Position numbers and translations under genes: made by a program. DNA of 64,000 nt from Bacteroidia bacterium (GTDB lineage: Bacteria; Bacteroidota; Bacteroidia; Flavobacteriales; Flavobacteriaceae). The notes under the pieces are model-generated. The model was given only the letters and a program-made list of their open reading frames with translations. It did not search any database and was not told the DNA's origin. Below are positions 43,639 to 54,247 of this stretch, piece by piece. The stretch's first letter is position 1. Every line of letters begins with the position of its first letter. The stretch covers positions 62,001 through 126,000 of the forward strand of contig JAUIMB010000001.1 of assembly GCA_030432635.1 (NCBI GenBank). The letters run 5' to 3'.

Positions 43639-46600
43639 TTATCTGCTCTTGGAGTCGTCTTTTGATTTGATTTTTATAAAATCTGGAGTGAGATCTTCGT
43701 CGTCTTCATCTTCTTTTTTCTCTTCAACTTCGACCTTCTTTTTATTCTTTCCAGAGAAGATAATTCCAACTAATTCCTTGAAGGTGTCAAACTCCACATT
43801 ATAAGTAAGACCTGCACCTTGGGTATATCCAATTTCCTCACCAAAATTTCGAATACTATTTTCACGATTGAAAAAGGTTGCTTTTAAGGTCCCATCATCA
43901 TTTAATAAGACATCGATTTGAACATCTCCAGCAATTACGGTTTGGCTTACGCCTCCAACAGGAACACCAACCTTGCCATTGAAAAGTACACGATCACTGA
44001 TTTTAGTACTTAAGGTCAATCCAAATCGGTCATCTGTTTGATAATCTGCAGTTTGTTCACCTACTTGATAATCTACACCAATTCTAACCTTGTCGTCTTC
44101 ACCACTCAAAAAACTATTGAAGAACGCATTTACTCGATCTGAAATCGTACCATAGGCTTGTTGGCCTAAACTCAATTCGCTAGCGAAGGATCCTGTTGAT
44201 AATAAGAACAAAGCTTGGTTTTCACGACTTTCACGAGTTTCCAAGCGATATTCCAACTCTGATCGAATGGTCGAATTAACATTAGGAAAATTGAAGGTGA
44301 AATCGGGTTCAGGTTGCTCTAATTGTCCTGTGAGGTTGACTTCAACTTCCACATCGATACTTCTATTGATGGGATTGTCCAATAATACTGATGGGTTTGC
44401 TTCTGTAGCATATACGGCAGTGAGACCAATTTCGGCCTTGAATGGGTCGCCTTCCCATCGGATGGAGCCTCCAGGAACTACAGTAAGTTTCTTTTGTACC
44501 AATCCGCCATAAGCAAAATTGTATTGACCTTCAACAATTTGGAAATCCCCAAACATTTGGAATTTTCCATTGGTATTGATATTAAACAGTAAATTACCAT
44601 TCCCTTTTCCTTGAATGGTACTTCCTGAATTTTTGTCAATTACAATTTCAATGTCTGCGTATGGATTTACAAACAGATTAAATTCCAACTCCAAGCCCTT
44701 GACTTCAGTTGTATTGACTGTTTCTCCTCTGAGACGTGCTTCTTTTTCTTCCGGACTTAAAAAATGAATAAAGGAATTGTCACCATAGCTTTCCAAATCA
44801 CTTAACGGAATTTTGAAGACAGTGCCTTGAGCAGTACTACCGTTGAATTCTATTTTTAATTCATCAGTAGGACCTGTTATATCTGCATTTCCTTCGACAA
44901 AAGCTGTTCCGTAATATAATGCTTCCTCGTCATCTTCAGTATTAAGAACCAATAAACGATCGGTTTCAATGTCAAGACCTAGTCGCCATTCTGAAAAATT
45001 ATCATGAGCTATAAAACCATTCAATATGGCTTCCGAGAAATATTCAGAATCGGTAATTTCCACATCCTGAAAGATAAACCGTTGCGATTCCAATTTTACC
45101 TTTGAGTCAAAATCAAAGCTGTAATCCACATTAAGGTAAGGTATGGTCAATCCAGCATTATCTAAAAGCAAATCACCATTAATTTGAGGGTTTTCGAGAC
45201 TTCCGTTTACTTTGGCATAGCCAGACACCAATCCTCTAATGTTAGTGATGACACCTTCACCAAAAGGATCCAATGGATCTAAAAGGAACTCTTCTAAGTT
45301 AATATCAACATCAAGTGTCTTATTGTCGATATTGATGTTGCCTTTGGCATCTAAAGCCTTCAAACCGTCGTTCTTGAGTGTTACATCAACATTGTAATTG
45401 GTGAGTGATTGATTGCCCACAATTTGTGCATTGAGTTCACCAAGCTCAAAATCATTGGCTTCAAAATCACTAATGATCAATGATGAATTGGGCAAGTAAA
45501 CACCATCATCCTGCGTGAGTTTCAATTTTCCATTAACACGACCTTCCAACAGTAAACTGTCTATGCGAGGCGTAATCTTAACAAGGTCTACATCTGAAAA
45601 ATTCAAATTCAAATCCTTGTTGCCATTGTCCCTAATCATTCCGGAAAGTTCTAAACGTTCCTCAAAATGATTCAAGACGAACTCACTAATGTCAAAGTTT
45701 TTGAAGTCGCGCGTGAAAGCTATTTTATTCAACGCATTTCGTTCTTGGTTGATGGTCCATTCATTTCCTTTAAACAAGACATTGGAACGTCTAAACCCAA
45801 GTACAGATTTATTGTCTTGATCAATGGTATAAAATAAGTTCAGATTAAAATCATCCTCATTATTTGAGCCTCCTTTGAATTCGGTTTTTACAAATAGTGT
45901 GTCACGTTGGGTTACATTAATCAAACTAAACTTAGATAGGTCGTAATACTTAGAACGCAATGAATCTATTTCAACATAGGTGTTGAACAAAGGGTTGTTA
46001 TTGTCAATCAATACTGAAATATCATTGGCAAAATAATCGAGCAGTTTAATTTTTGGGGAATTGAATGTAACATTAAATTGTTTTTCGTCAGTTTCAATTC
46101 GACCTTTAATGGACGTATTTGGTCCCAATTCCAATTCATGGTAGAACACTTCAACAATTTTATTATAAATTTTAAAATTGAATTCTATGTATTGATCAGT
46201 ATCTATGACATTGGGCACATAATTTGTGTAAATGCTTCCCACAGAGTTTTCAACGAGCTTACCAATATCCCTGAACTTAAAGTTTCCAGACATTTCACCT
46301 TCAATGATATCTGGAGAATTGATGGTAAGTACACGTTTGTCATCATTAAAACTGGATTCAATCTTAAAATCCTTAAAGTAATAATCATCGTGTTCGTTAA
46401 TGTAGGTTGTGTTCGAAAAATTCAATGTACCAACAGCATCGTCGATTGATGAGGCTTTCATTGTTGTGGCAATACGACCTCGAAATACAGAGATACTGTC
46501 TTTCGAAATGAAATTGAGTGCTTTTAAATTGGCATGCTCAACGTCGGCATTGAAGTCAAAGGTTTTAATGGACTTGGAGAGATCTGCTAGTCCGTCGAAC

Positions 46601-48090
46601 TTAAACTTGAAGTTCTCATCTTTCGATTCCAAAAAGCCATTGAAAATTTGATTTCCCAATTGGCCAGACACTACAATATCTTCATAGTTATAGTCATTGT
46701 AGTTAAGGTGAAACACTTCACCTTCAACTTTACTACTTAAGTTTTCCATGGTAAACCCACGACCATCCACATCAAGGTTAAGTGATGTGGTTTTTACTTT
46801 TGGGTCATTTAGAAGCACACCTAAGTCGAACTCATCAAAGACCACGTTTCCAACATAAGTGGCATTGTCTATATCATCTACATGTTTCATTTTCATATCT
46901 GAAACAATCAAACCGATGGCTGTATTGATCTTAATATCAGCATCAATATTAGTGTCAGTGATATAAGATGTTCCAGTAATCGTGAAATTTCCGAGTTTAG
47001 AAAACACTGAAGGAATGGATTCTCCTAAAATATTTGGTAATAATGCTTTGAGATCGTAGTAGTTTGAGGACAGGTTATTGAATTTACCATCCATTGCAAA
47101 GTTGCTGTCAGCACTATTAAATAGATTTTTGAAATTAATATCTCCAAAAACACGTGTCCTATTACTGGCATTCAGCTGAAGGTTTTTCGCATTCAAGTCA
47201 TTAAGCGTTCCTGAGAGGTCCACATTAATGCTGGCACGTTGGTCTTCACCAAATTCGTTGTAAAATGTGTTCAAATCATTAAAGGATACTTCAGAATCCC
47301 TAAATTTTGCAGTCACCTGAACTTTATCCTCAAAATCCTTAAAATCCTCACGATTGTAGTCAAAACGCAGTTCACCTTTAAGTAAGGACCTATCGGTTTT
47401 GATACTTAAATTGTCAAACGTCATGTGTGTCAAGGTGTACTCAAAATCGGTCATTAAATTTTTAACATGAGCACCTCTATGATCCTTAAACGCCAATGTG
47501 TTTATACGAGCCCTAACATCGCTTCCAGCAATTACAAAACCAGTTGCATTGATATTCAAATCGTAAAACTCGAGTACTTTTTGGGTATCTCTATTCTCAT
47601 CAAGCAAACGAAAAGTACCATCATAAATTGAAACATCACTTGATGACAAGAGGAAACCGCTTTTTTCCTTCCTTGGATTTTCCTCATCAAATCGTGCTAC
47701 AAAAACATCGAGATTGGTATCGGTTTCTCCTTTGTAGGTTTTAATGTTGAAGGTGAGATCCATGATATCAATATCCCCAAAATTGAGTTTGCCATTATAG
47801 AGATTTCTGAAATTTACTATGGAAGTATTAAGTTCGGCAATATTGATGAGTGTATCCTTTTTGTAATCTTCAATGTAGATTTCCTTGAGCTCAACGTCAC
47901 CATTAAACTGAAGTCCAACACGACCAATATTGATATTTGTGCCAAACTCTTCATTGATAGTATCTGTAACATATTTCCCAAGTCTGGTTTGAACGGCAGG
48001 AATAGAAAACACAAGCACCAAGATGATGAACAATAGCAATATGATTGCTATAATTTTTGATACTATTTTCAGGAATTTCTTGATACGCAC
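43639..48090 (-). CDS. tamB: TamB-like translocation and assembly module / intermembrane lipid transport protein
   Basis: A 1483-residue protein with one N-terminal membrane anchor (about residues 10-30). The rest is long repetitive beta-strand sequence spanning the periplasm, ending in the DUF490/TamB domain (STGSFASELSLGQQAYG, LTLSTKISDRVLFNGKVGVP, LLNDDGTLKATFFNRENS, EIGYTQGAGLTYNVEFDTFKEL). The acidic Lys/Glu-rich tail (KKKVEVEEKKEDEDDEDL) is usual in Flavobacteriia. TamB proteins act in outer-membrane protein assembly and phospholipid transport with a TamA/Omp85 partner, not seen here. Divergent from tsaD. Confidence 0.9.
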   Translation of the reverse strand: MRIKKFLKIVSKIIAIILLLFIILVLVFSIPAVQTRLGKYVTDTINEEFGTNINIGRVGLQFNGDVELKEIYIEDYKKDTLINIAELNTSIVNFRNLYNGKLNFGDIDIMDLTFNIKTYKGETDTNLDVFVARFDEENPRKEKSGFLLSSSDVSIYDGTFRLLDENRDTQKVLEFYDLNINATGFVIAGSDVRARINTLAFKDHRGAHVKNLMTDFEYTLTHMTFDNLSIKTDRSLLKGELRFDYNREDFKDFEDKVQVTAKFRDSEVSFNDLNTFYNEFGEDQRASINVDLSGTLNDLNAKNLQLNASNRTRVFGDINFKNLFNSADSNFAMDGKFNNLSSNYYDLKALLPNILGESIPSVFSKLGNFTITGTSYITDTNIDADIKINTAIGLIVSDMKMKHVDDIDNATYVGNVVFDEFDLGVLLNDPKVKTTSLNLDVDGRGFTMENLSSKVEGEVFHLNYNDYNYEDIVVSGQLGNQIFNGFLESKDENFKFKFDGLADLSKSIKTFDFNADVEHANLKALNFISKDSISVFRGRIATTMKASSIDDAVGTLNFSNTTYINEHDDYYFKDFKIESSFNDDKRVLTINSPDIIEGEMSGNFKFRDIGKLVENSVGSIYTNYVPNVIDTDQYIEFNFKIYNKIVEVFYHELELGPNTSIKGRIETDEKQFNVTFNSPKIKLLDYFANDISVLIDNNNPLFNTYVEIDSLRSKYYDLSKFSLINVTQRDTLFVKTEFKGGSNNEDDFNLNLFYTIDQDNKSVLGFRRSNVLFKGNEWTINQERNALNKIAFTRDFKNFDISEFVLNHFEERLELSGMIRDNGNKDLNLNFSDVDLVKITPRIDSLLLEGRVNGKLKLTQDDGVYLPNSSLIISDFEANDFELGELNAQIVGNQSLTNYNVDVTLKNDGLKALDAKGNINIDNKTLDVDINLEEFLLDPLDPFGEGVITNIRGLVSGYAKVNGSLENPQINGDLLLDNAGLTIPYLNVDYSFDFDSKVKLESQRFIFQDVEITDSEYFSEAILNGFIAHDNFSEWRLGLDIETDRLLVLNTEDDEEALYYGTAFVEGNADITGPTDELKIEFNGSTAQGTVFKIPLSDLESYGDNSFIHFLSPEEKEARLRGETVNTTEVKGLELEFNLFVNPYADIEIVIDKNSGSTIQGKGNGNLLFNINTNGKFQMFGDFQIVEGQYNFAYGGLVQKKLTVVPGGSIRWEGDPFKAEIGLTAVYATEANPSVLLDNPINRSIDVEVEVNLTGQLEQPEPDFTFNFPNVNSTIRSELEYRLETRESRENQALFLLSTGSFASELSLGQQAYGTISDRVNAFFNSFLSGEDDKVRIGVDYQVGEQTADYQTDDRFGLTLSTKISDRVLFNGKVGVPVGGVSQTVIAGDVQIDVLLNDDGTLKATFFNRENSIRNFGEEIGYTQGAGLTYNVEFDTFKELVGIIFSGKNKKKVEVEEKKEDEDDEDLTPDFIKIKSKDDSKSR

Positions 48091-48145
48091 TTAAAGTTAT
48101 AACTTTGGTCTCAAAATTAACAATTATTGTGCCTAATTTATATTA

Positions 48146-49168
48146 ATGAGTTCACAAAATATCTATATCCTTGCTATAGAGTCTTCCTGTGATGATACTG
48201 CTGCAGCTGTGATGCTTAACGGTAAGATTTTAACTAACATTGTCGCGAGTCAGAAAATACATGAAGACTATGGAGGTGTTGTTCCAGAATTAGCATCAAG
48301 GGCTCATCAGCAAAATATTGTTCCTGTGGTTGATCAAGCTTTAAAACAAGCTAAAATTGAACGGTCGCAATTGAGTGCTATTGCATTTACTCGAGGTCCT
48401 GGATTGATGGGTTCTTTATTGGTTGGCACCTCATTCGCCAAATCATTGGCTTATGGTTTGGGCATTCCACTGATTGATGTCAATCACATGCAAGCCCATA
48501 TTTTAGCGCATTTTATTGAAGAAGAAGATTTTACAAAACCACCTTTTCCTTTTTTGGCGATGACCATTTCTGGAGGACATACACAAATTGTGAAAGTGAA
48601 TTCTTATTTCGATATGGAAGTTATTGGAGAAACCATAGATGATGCTGTTGGAGAAGCTTTTGACAAGAGCGGTAAGATTTTGGGTTTAGGTTATCCAGCT
48701 GGACCGGAAATTGACAGGCGAGCAAAAATGGGAAACCCAAAGGCTTTTAAATTTACTAAGCCTAAGGTGAATGGATTGGATTTTAGTTTTTCAGGGCTTA
48801 AAACGGCTATCCTCTATTTCATCCAAAGGGAAGTCAAGTTGAATCCAAATTTTATAGTCGAGAATCTCAATGATATTTGTGCGTCTATTCAATATACCAT
48901 CATTGGTATTTTAATGGATAAACTCAAATTGGCATCAAAGCAAACAGGAATAAGACATATTGCAATTGGTGGAGGTGTTTCTGCGAATTCTGGAATTCGT
49001 AAAGCCTTAAAAAATGGAGAACAGAAATTTGGTTGGACGACCTATGTTCCGAAGTTCGAATACACCACTGATAATGCAGCTATGATTGCTATTGTTGGGT
49101 ATTTGAAATTTTTGGAAGGCGATTATGCTGATCAAAGTATTATGGCTTCTGCTCGATTAAAGTTTTAA
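48146..49168 (+). CDS. tsaD: tRNA N6-adenosine threonylcarbamoyltransferase TsaD
   Basis: A 340-residue enzyme. AIESSCDDTAAAV is the N-terminal signature, DVNHMQAHILAHF holds the metal-binding His pair (about residues 112-121), and ISGGHTQIV, GYPAGPEIDRRA, LDFSFSGLKTA and GGVSANSGIRKAL follow. It transfers the threonylcarbamoyl group to A37 of ANN-decoding tRNAs, with TsaB and TsaE encoded elsewhere. First gene of a short plus-strand row with the TfoX-like protein and a membrane protein. Confidence 0.96.
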   Translation: MSSQNIYILAIESSCDDTAAAVMLNGKILTNIVASQKIHEDYGGVVPELASRAHQQNIVPVVDQALKQAKIERSQLSAIAFTRGPGLMGSLLVGTSFAKSLAYGLGIPLIDVNHMQAHILAHFIEEEDFTKPPFPFLAMTISGGHTQIVKVNSYFDMEVIGETIDDAVGEAFDKSGKILGLGYPAGPEIDRRAKMGNPKAFKFTKPKVNGLDFSFSGLKTAILYFIQREVKLNPNFIVENLNDICASIQYTIIGILMDKLKLASKQTGIRHIAIGGGVSANSGIRKALKNGEQKFGWTTYVPKFEYTTDNAAMIAIVGYLKFLEGDYADQSIMASARLKF

Positions 49169-49171
49169 GTT

Positions 49172-49498
49172 ATGGCGTATAACGAACACTTGGCCAATAG
49201 GATAAGAGAACAATTAAGGTATTTTCCTGAAACGTTTACTGAAAAGAAAATGTTTGGTGGTATTTGTTTCTTATACCACGGAAAAATGACCGTTGGTATT
49301 GTAAAAGAAGATTTAATGGTACGAGTAGTTGCCGAAAAAATAGATGAAGCGCTCTCCAAGGCTTTTGTAAGACCTATGGATTTTACCAAACGGCCAATGA
49401 AAGAGTTTATCTATGTCTCACCTGAAGGTGTCATAACTGAAATAGAATTGTTGCATTATATTGAGTTAGGACTTGAACATGCCAAGAGTAAGTTATGA
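49172..49498 (+). CDS. TfoX N-terminal-domain protein
   Basis: A 108-residue protein of the TfoX/Sxy N-terminal fold: EKKMFGGICFLYHGKMTVGIVKEDLMVRV, RPMDFTKRPMKEFIYVSPEGV. Stand-alone members lack the C-terminal domain of competence regulator TfoX and have no known role. It starts 3 bases after tsaD and overlaps the next gene by 4 bases (ATGA). Confidence 0.85.
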   Translation: MAYNEHLANRIREQLRYFPETFTEKKMFGGICFLYHGKMTVGIVKEDLMVRVVAEKIDEALSKAFVRPMDFTKRPMKEFIYVSPEGVITEIELLHYIELGLEHAKSKL

Positions 49499-50088
49499 CT
49501 ATGGACTCAGACTTTTACAAAATTATTAGAGGAATCTGTGATTTTTTGGAAGGTCTATTTTTTGGGTTTTGCCTTGTCACTTTATTCCTGTTATTGATTT
49601 ATCTATTATTTCGACAACAGCAGCTTCGCGCATTTATCCTACATGCAGTTCTTATCGCTAAACATATGGCCATACTTTATTTTGTGGTCTATTGTGTTTC
49701 ATTGATTGTCTATTATAACTCTATTGCATTTGAGACCTTTAAACAAAGAGCCATGGGTCCTTATGCTTGGGCATACTGGTTTATGCTTTTAAGACCAATT
49801 GTACTTTGCCTTCTTTTACAATTGTTTTGGGTGAAAATAGTCAACCATCGATTAAGGGTCATTTTTGTGATCACCTTTCTTGTTATGATAGTGTCGCTTT
49901 TTTCAGCATCCTTTATGGAAAGACTAGCCATTATAAGCGCAGCTTTTCATCGTGATTCTTTTCAAGAAAATGTAAATCTAACCACCGACATTGTTATACT
50001 AATAATCTCCTCTGTAGCTGAAAATACTATCCTCTTTAGCGCACTCGCATTATTTAGTTGGTTTGTTTTTAAGATTAAAAAGGCTTGA
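49495..50088 (+). CDS. Polytopic membrane protein of unknown function
   Basis: A 197-residue protein with about five hydrophobic segments (near residues 20-38, 55-75, 90-110, 118-140 and 165-190). It has no recognised motif. The ATGA overlap with the TfoX-like gene means it is translated with it. Ends 5 bases before the convergent pseudouridine synthase gene. Confidence 0.65.
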   Translation: MTMDSDFYKIIRGICDFLEGLFFGFCLVTLFLLLIYLLFRQQQLRAFILHAVLIAKHMAILYFVVYCVSLIVYYNSIAFETFKQRAMGPYAWAYWFMLLRPIVLCLLLQLFWVKIVNHRLRVIFVITFLVMIVSLFSASFMERLAIISAAFHRDSFQENVNLTTDIVILIISSVAENTILFSALALFSWFVFKIKKA

Positions 50089-50093
50089 GGGTT

Positions 50094-50879
50094 TTACTCA
50101 AATTCCAAGGCATTCAATATCAGGCCAGAAGCTGGAGCTATAAAGTCCATGACAAGATCGGTTTCAGGTTGTAAAGAGGCTTTGATATAATCAAGATCCA
50201 CTTCTCCTCTACCCAATTTTATAAGTGTTCCCATCATCAATCGTATTTGATTACGACCAAATCCCTTTCCTTTGACGATTAGTGTATAGCTATGTTTCGG
50301 AAAGAAGTTGGCTGAATACAAGGTGTTTTCAGTTAGTTCACAACTATCGATTGTTCGTTCATAAAAGCCTTGATCTGTGGCTCTAAAACAATAGGGTTTA
50401 AAATTGTGGGTGCCTTCAAATAGTTTGGCACCTTGTTTCATCAACTCAATGTCTAAAGTTCCTAAAATGGTCGTCATTATTGGAGCGCAGAACGGATGGC
50501 ATTTTTGACCGAATGTAAACAAGTAGATATATTCCTTGATTTTTGAATGCTGAATAATATTAAACGCTGCATCCACTTCTTCAATGGACAATGCTCGTAA
50601 ATCTTGGGGAAGATTATGGTTGAAAAGTGCCAAGAACGCATGTTCGTCATCAATCTTTTCATATAGGAACAACTCAAAAGCCGTTTCATTTGCCGATACC
50701 ATGGCATCGGTACGACCTGAGCCTAAGGTTTTAAATGGCTTTCCGTCGAGAATAAAATTTAAGGTACGATCAATCATTAAGTGGATGGTCTTTAACTTTG
50801 GTTGTTTTTGCCAGCCATGAAAGCGATAGCCTAAATATTGGATTTTAATAAGGTAATAAAAGCGTTGTTTGTTGAACAT
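50094..50879 (-). CDS. TruA-type tRNA pseudouridine synthase (divergent paralogue)
   Basis: A 261-residue protein started at MFNKQRFYYLIKIQYLG. An upstream in-frame ATG at 50957 would add a 26-residue stretch with no homology. The TruA fold is clear: GYRFHGWQKQ, the catalytic region GSGRTDAMVSANE with the essential Asp, and FGRNQIRLMMGTLIKLG. The usual bacterial motif GRTDAGVHA is altered to GRTDAMVSA, so it may be a second, divergent TruA-like enzyme with another target. It is convergent with the gene at 49495. Confidence 0.82.
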   Translation of the reverse strand: MFNKQRFYYLIKIQYLGYRFHGWQKQPKLKTIHLMIDRTLNFILDGKPFKTLGSGRTDAMVSANETAFELFLYEKIDDEHAFLALFNHNLPQDLRALSIEEVDAAFNIIQHSKIKEYIYLFTFGQKCHPFCAPIMTTILGTLDIELMKQGAKLFEGTHNFKPYCFRATDQGFYERTIDSCELTENTLYSANFFPKHSYTLIVKGKGFGRNQIRLMMGTLIKLGRGEVDLDYIKASLQPETDLVMDFIAPASGLILNALEFE

Positions 50880-50942
50880 GAAGACAAGTAAGTTATTTTC
50901 TTGGTTTTTGCAAAATATGAGAGCCGTCTTCTTTTTTTGACA

Positions 50943-50979
50943 AAAGAAAACAGTCACTAAATATTTTTAGCGACTGTTT
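50943..50979 (-). terminator. Intrinsic terminator of the M43 protease gene
   Basis: On the minus strand AAACAGTC(G)CTAAA pairs with TTTAG(T)GACTGTTT. The one irregular pair is G-U in the minus-strand RNA and is followed by T-rich sequence. Confidence 0.8.
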
Positions 50980-51013
50980 AATTTTAAGCGTTTATTCAAG
51001 GTTTAGGAAGCAC

Positions 51014-54000
51014 CTATTTAATGACTAGTTTTTGGGTTTTAATAACCGTAGTTTCATTGGATAATTGTACAATATAGACACCAGTACTAATGGTATCGAT
51101 ATTGATGCTATGACTTTGATTGGATGAATCTATATGGGTTTCAGCAACAATACGTCCTTGAATATCATATAATGTGGCTACAGTTACAGTATTTAGCTGT
51201 CCTTTGATAATGACATCATCAAGCTGATTATCAACATAAATGATGATATTATCTTGCTCAGAATTCAGTGAAGTTAAGGCTTCGGAAGAATATCTTAGGA
51301 AGAAACGACCAGTACCTGTTAAATTGCTGTCAGCTGTGAACGAATACTCAGTATCATTTAAGAGTGTCAATGTATTTTTCTCCGTATCTTCTAAATAGAG
51401 ATAAATGCCAGATGGTAAGGTAGATGTGGTGTCCATTGAAATCGTCAATATTTCATTTGCAGTAGCTTTTATACCCAACGGAATTACAACATCCTCGAAG
51501 CTATTATACGGTAACGACTGAATGGCCATATCAAAACCTTCATTGTCTTCTACCAGATTTGTAAAAATTGAAAACTCACCAGCATGACCTCCATAATGGC
51601 TAGCATCATACCCTCGATCCAAACCTTTGGATGTTCCTTCAATGAAATAAATGCTCGTATTGGCAATAACGTTTGAGCTTGACAATTGTAATTTACTCAA
51701 AACTGAGCTCACCGAATTTTGAGATCGACCAATGATGAAATCATCACTTGTACCCATGGTTCTCATGGCAGGTGTGAATTCTAAATCATAAAGTGGTGCA
51801 TTTGTAGGATCAGCACTTACAAAGAATCCTTGACCAGGAGCAATTACTGTTGAAGGTGTTGTATTGGCTAAATTATAAACTGTCCATCCATCCAAAGCAC
51901 TTCCGTCATAACCATAAATGGCAGCTGTGCCTGTATTCATTAAGTCAATATTTCTTACACCAGTATTGACCTCATGATTGAGAAAATCCTGAACGTTTAA
52001 ATAAGAAGGGTATGGATTACCTACAAGATTCCACTCTGCCTCAGTAGGTCCAGAATAAGAGATGTCATTTGTAACAATCCCATTATTTGCAATTCCAGTA
52101 AATGTAAATGTACTGTTATCACTTGATGCAGCTCTATAGCCAATACTTGGATCCAATGTTGTAGTTGATGTACCAGCATAAGTTGCGTAATCACCAGTAG
52201 TTTTATCAAAATGGCCAAAGAGGTATAAGGTGCCGTTATTTAAGATATTCGGATTTGCAAGCACAAAGTCATCAAATGCTTGACCAGTCAATGGTGCAGA
52301 AATGAGATCATTGCTACCAGTTTCTCCAGAACCATTGATGTTGACATGACGCTCATAAGTAATTGTTCCCGCAACAGATCCATCGAGAATTAAACTAGAA
52401 TACGATGTTGAATTTGACTCCAATGTGAGTCCGCTGGCAGCTGTAAGTGTCGTGGCCGAATTGATTGTAAGACCAGCACCAGCATTTACAGTCAAGCTAT
52501 TACAAGTGGTGTTTGAATTGATGGTAGCGTTACCAGTTGCAATTATGATATCTTCACTTGCTGTCGCTACACCATTTGGATCACTTGGAGACCAACCGTT
52601 ATTATAGGTATATGTTGTTGGACCAGCTAAAGGCTGAATGAAAATTGTATAATCTTCAGATTGTCCCCAATTTAATCCAGTGAAACAAGGCAAATCATCA
52701 ATTACCGTAGCACCATACCTATTGTCCAATTCTGTTAACAATCGAATTCTGACATAGTCACCATACGGTATACTCGCAGGATATGACAAGGTTACCGGAA
52801 TAACTGAACCTGCAGGAATGTCTTGAGAATAATGCTGTTTTTCTGCGTCGTCATCAAAGTCTCCGTCATCGTTCCAATCAATCCAAATTCCTAATTGCTG
52901 AAAATTGACATTAAACATGGACACGTTCACAGTATTTGAAACCGAAGCATCAATTTCGAAGAAATTAGAACAGTTACCTGAATTATCAATATTTCCGCCG
53001 TCACTTGCGGAAGAAAACGATGTAAATGATACACCATTTAATTCTACTTCAAGAATACCAGCATTATTAGTAGATGTAGCATTGTTATTACAAACTGAAA
53101 CAGGAGCTGCATAGGTTGGATCTGTTGGCTCTTCACCTTTTGAGTTAGCGATTGCAGTGCCTTCCATGGCAGCTCTTGCCCTTGTTTTTTGATCATCAGT
53201 CATTAAATCGGTGCAAGAGTAATAACTCATAATATTGTTAATGGTGTTATCATCTACCCACGGACTTCCTGTACATGTATTATTTACCGGACAAGTACTG
53301 GTTTCTCTTAAGTGAGGTACTGTGTCTGCACAGCCATCACTGTCTACACCAACGGTATTGTCTCCAGGACAAGTATCACCCACACCATCGTTGTTAGTGT
53401 CGTCACCTTGAAAGGTGTGGTATAAGTGAAAATAGTGTCCTGCTTCGTGAGAAACAGTACTGTTATCCCTTGCAAAAGTTAAAGGCCAAGATGGATTGGC
53501 GTTTGTAGGGTCATATCCAAAAACAGTGTACATCATTACAGAACCTTCATAGGCATTACCATTGTAAAAATTGGCATAGCCCTGAAATCCTCCTCCTCCA
53601 TTGTTACCATCAATTTCTGTTACAATCCAAATATTGAAATAATCGGTTTCTGGCCAACGACTCAAATCTTTCAGTGTGTTTTCATCAGCTCCAGGTCCTA
53701 AAAATGACACACCATCAGATGCATAATTTGAGACGCCTGAAGCATCAATTCGATTGATTCCATTTGTTGGCAAACAGTTTTCATCGCGCTGTGCCAAGGC
53801 AAATTCTATTTCAAAATCTATTGGACTTGCTGCAGTTTGACCTCTATAAAAATCGTTGAGGTTATCAATACTACTTTGAATTTGCGCATCAGAAATATTG
53901 GTGCCTGTTCCAACAGCTTCACCTAAATGCAAAACATGAACCACAACAGGTATGGTTATTACACCACTCATACGATTTGACGTGTTGCCTGAATTCATTA

Positions 54001-54157
54001 GAGATTGAATCTTTGCTTCTACCCTAGCTTCTTGTTGGACAAACTCAGGATTTTGACGTAGTAATGCACGTTGATTGTCAAAGGCACATTGTTGTGCGTT
54101 TATGTTCAGTCCAGAACACATTAAAACAACAATTAATAATGCTTGTAGAGATTTCAT
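51014..54157 (-). CDS. T9SS-secreted M43 (pappalysin-type) zinc metalloprotease
   Basis: A 1047-residue protein. A signal peptide (1-21, ending INAQ) and a propeptide-like stretch precede the protease. The zinc site is VSHEAGHYFHLYHTFQGDD (about residues 235-253; HExxHxxxxxH), with the Met-turn NIMSYYSCTD. A GEVED-type calcium-binding Ig-like domain follows (GQSEDYTIFI), then beta-rich domains and a C-terminal T9SS sorting domain (VATLYDIQGRIVAETHI, GVYIVQLSNETTVIKTQKLVIK). It would be exported by T9SS and act as a cell-surface or secreted protease. Aspartate/asparagine-rich loops fit calcium binding. Confidence 0.9.
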   Translation of the reverse strand: MKSLQALLIVVLMCSGLNINAQQCAFDNQRALLRQNPEFVQQEARVEAKIQSLMNSGNTSNRMSGVITIPVVVHVLHLGEAVGTGTNISDAQIQSSIDNLNDFYRGQTAASPIDFEIEFALAQRDENCLPTNGINRIDASGVSNYASDGVSFLGPGADENTLKDLSRWPETDYFNIWIVTEIDGNNGGGGFQGYANFYNGNAYEGSVMMYTVFGYDPTNANPSWPLTFARDNSTVSHEAGHYFHLYHTFQGDDTNNDGVGDTCPGDNTVGVDSDGCADTVPHLRETSTCPVNNTCTGSPWVDDNTINNIMSYYSCTDLMTDDQKTRARAAMEGTAIANSKGEEPTDPTYAAPVSVCNNNATSTNNAGILEVELNGVSFTSFSSASDGGNIDNSGNCSNFFEIDASVSNTVNVSMFNVNFQQLGIWIDWNDDGDFDDDAEKQHYSQDIPAGSVIPVTLSYPASIPYGDYVRIRLLTELDNRYGATVIDDLPCFTGLNWGQSEDYTIFIQPLAGPTTYTYNNGWSPSDPNGVATASEDIIIATGNATINSNTTCNSLTVNAGAGLTINSATTLTAASGLTLESNSTSYSSLILDGSVAGTITYERHVNINGSGETGSNDLISAPLTGQAFDDFVLANPNILNNGTLYLFGHFDKTTGDYATYAGTSTTTLDPSIGYRAASSDNSTFTFTGIANNGIVTNDISYSGPTEAEWNLVGNPYPSYLNVQDFLNHEVNTGVRNIDLMNTGTAAIYGYDGSALDGWTVYNLANTTPSTVIAPGQGFFVSADPTNAPLYDLEFTPAMRTMGTSDDFIIGRSQNSVSSVLSKLQLSSSNVIANTSIYFIEGTSKGLDRGYDASHYGGHAGEFSIFTNLVEDNEGFDMAIQSLPYNSFEDVVIPLGIKATANEILTISMDTTSTLPSGIYLYLEDTEKNTLTLLNDTEYSFTADSNLTGTGRFFLRYSSEALTSLNSEQDNIIIYVDNQLDDVIIKGQLNTVTVATLYDIQGRIVAETHIDSSNQSHSINIDTISTGVYIVQLSNETTVIKTQKLVIK

Positions 54158-54247
54158 ATTGAAGATTTTAGTTGATAGATAATTTCAAATATACTCTAAA
54201 TCAACAAAAATCAAACTAGAAAATTAATAATTTTATCGTGTAAGTGT

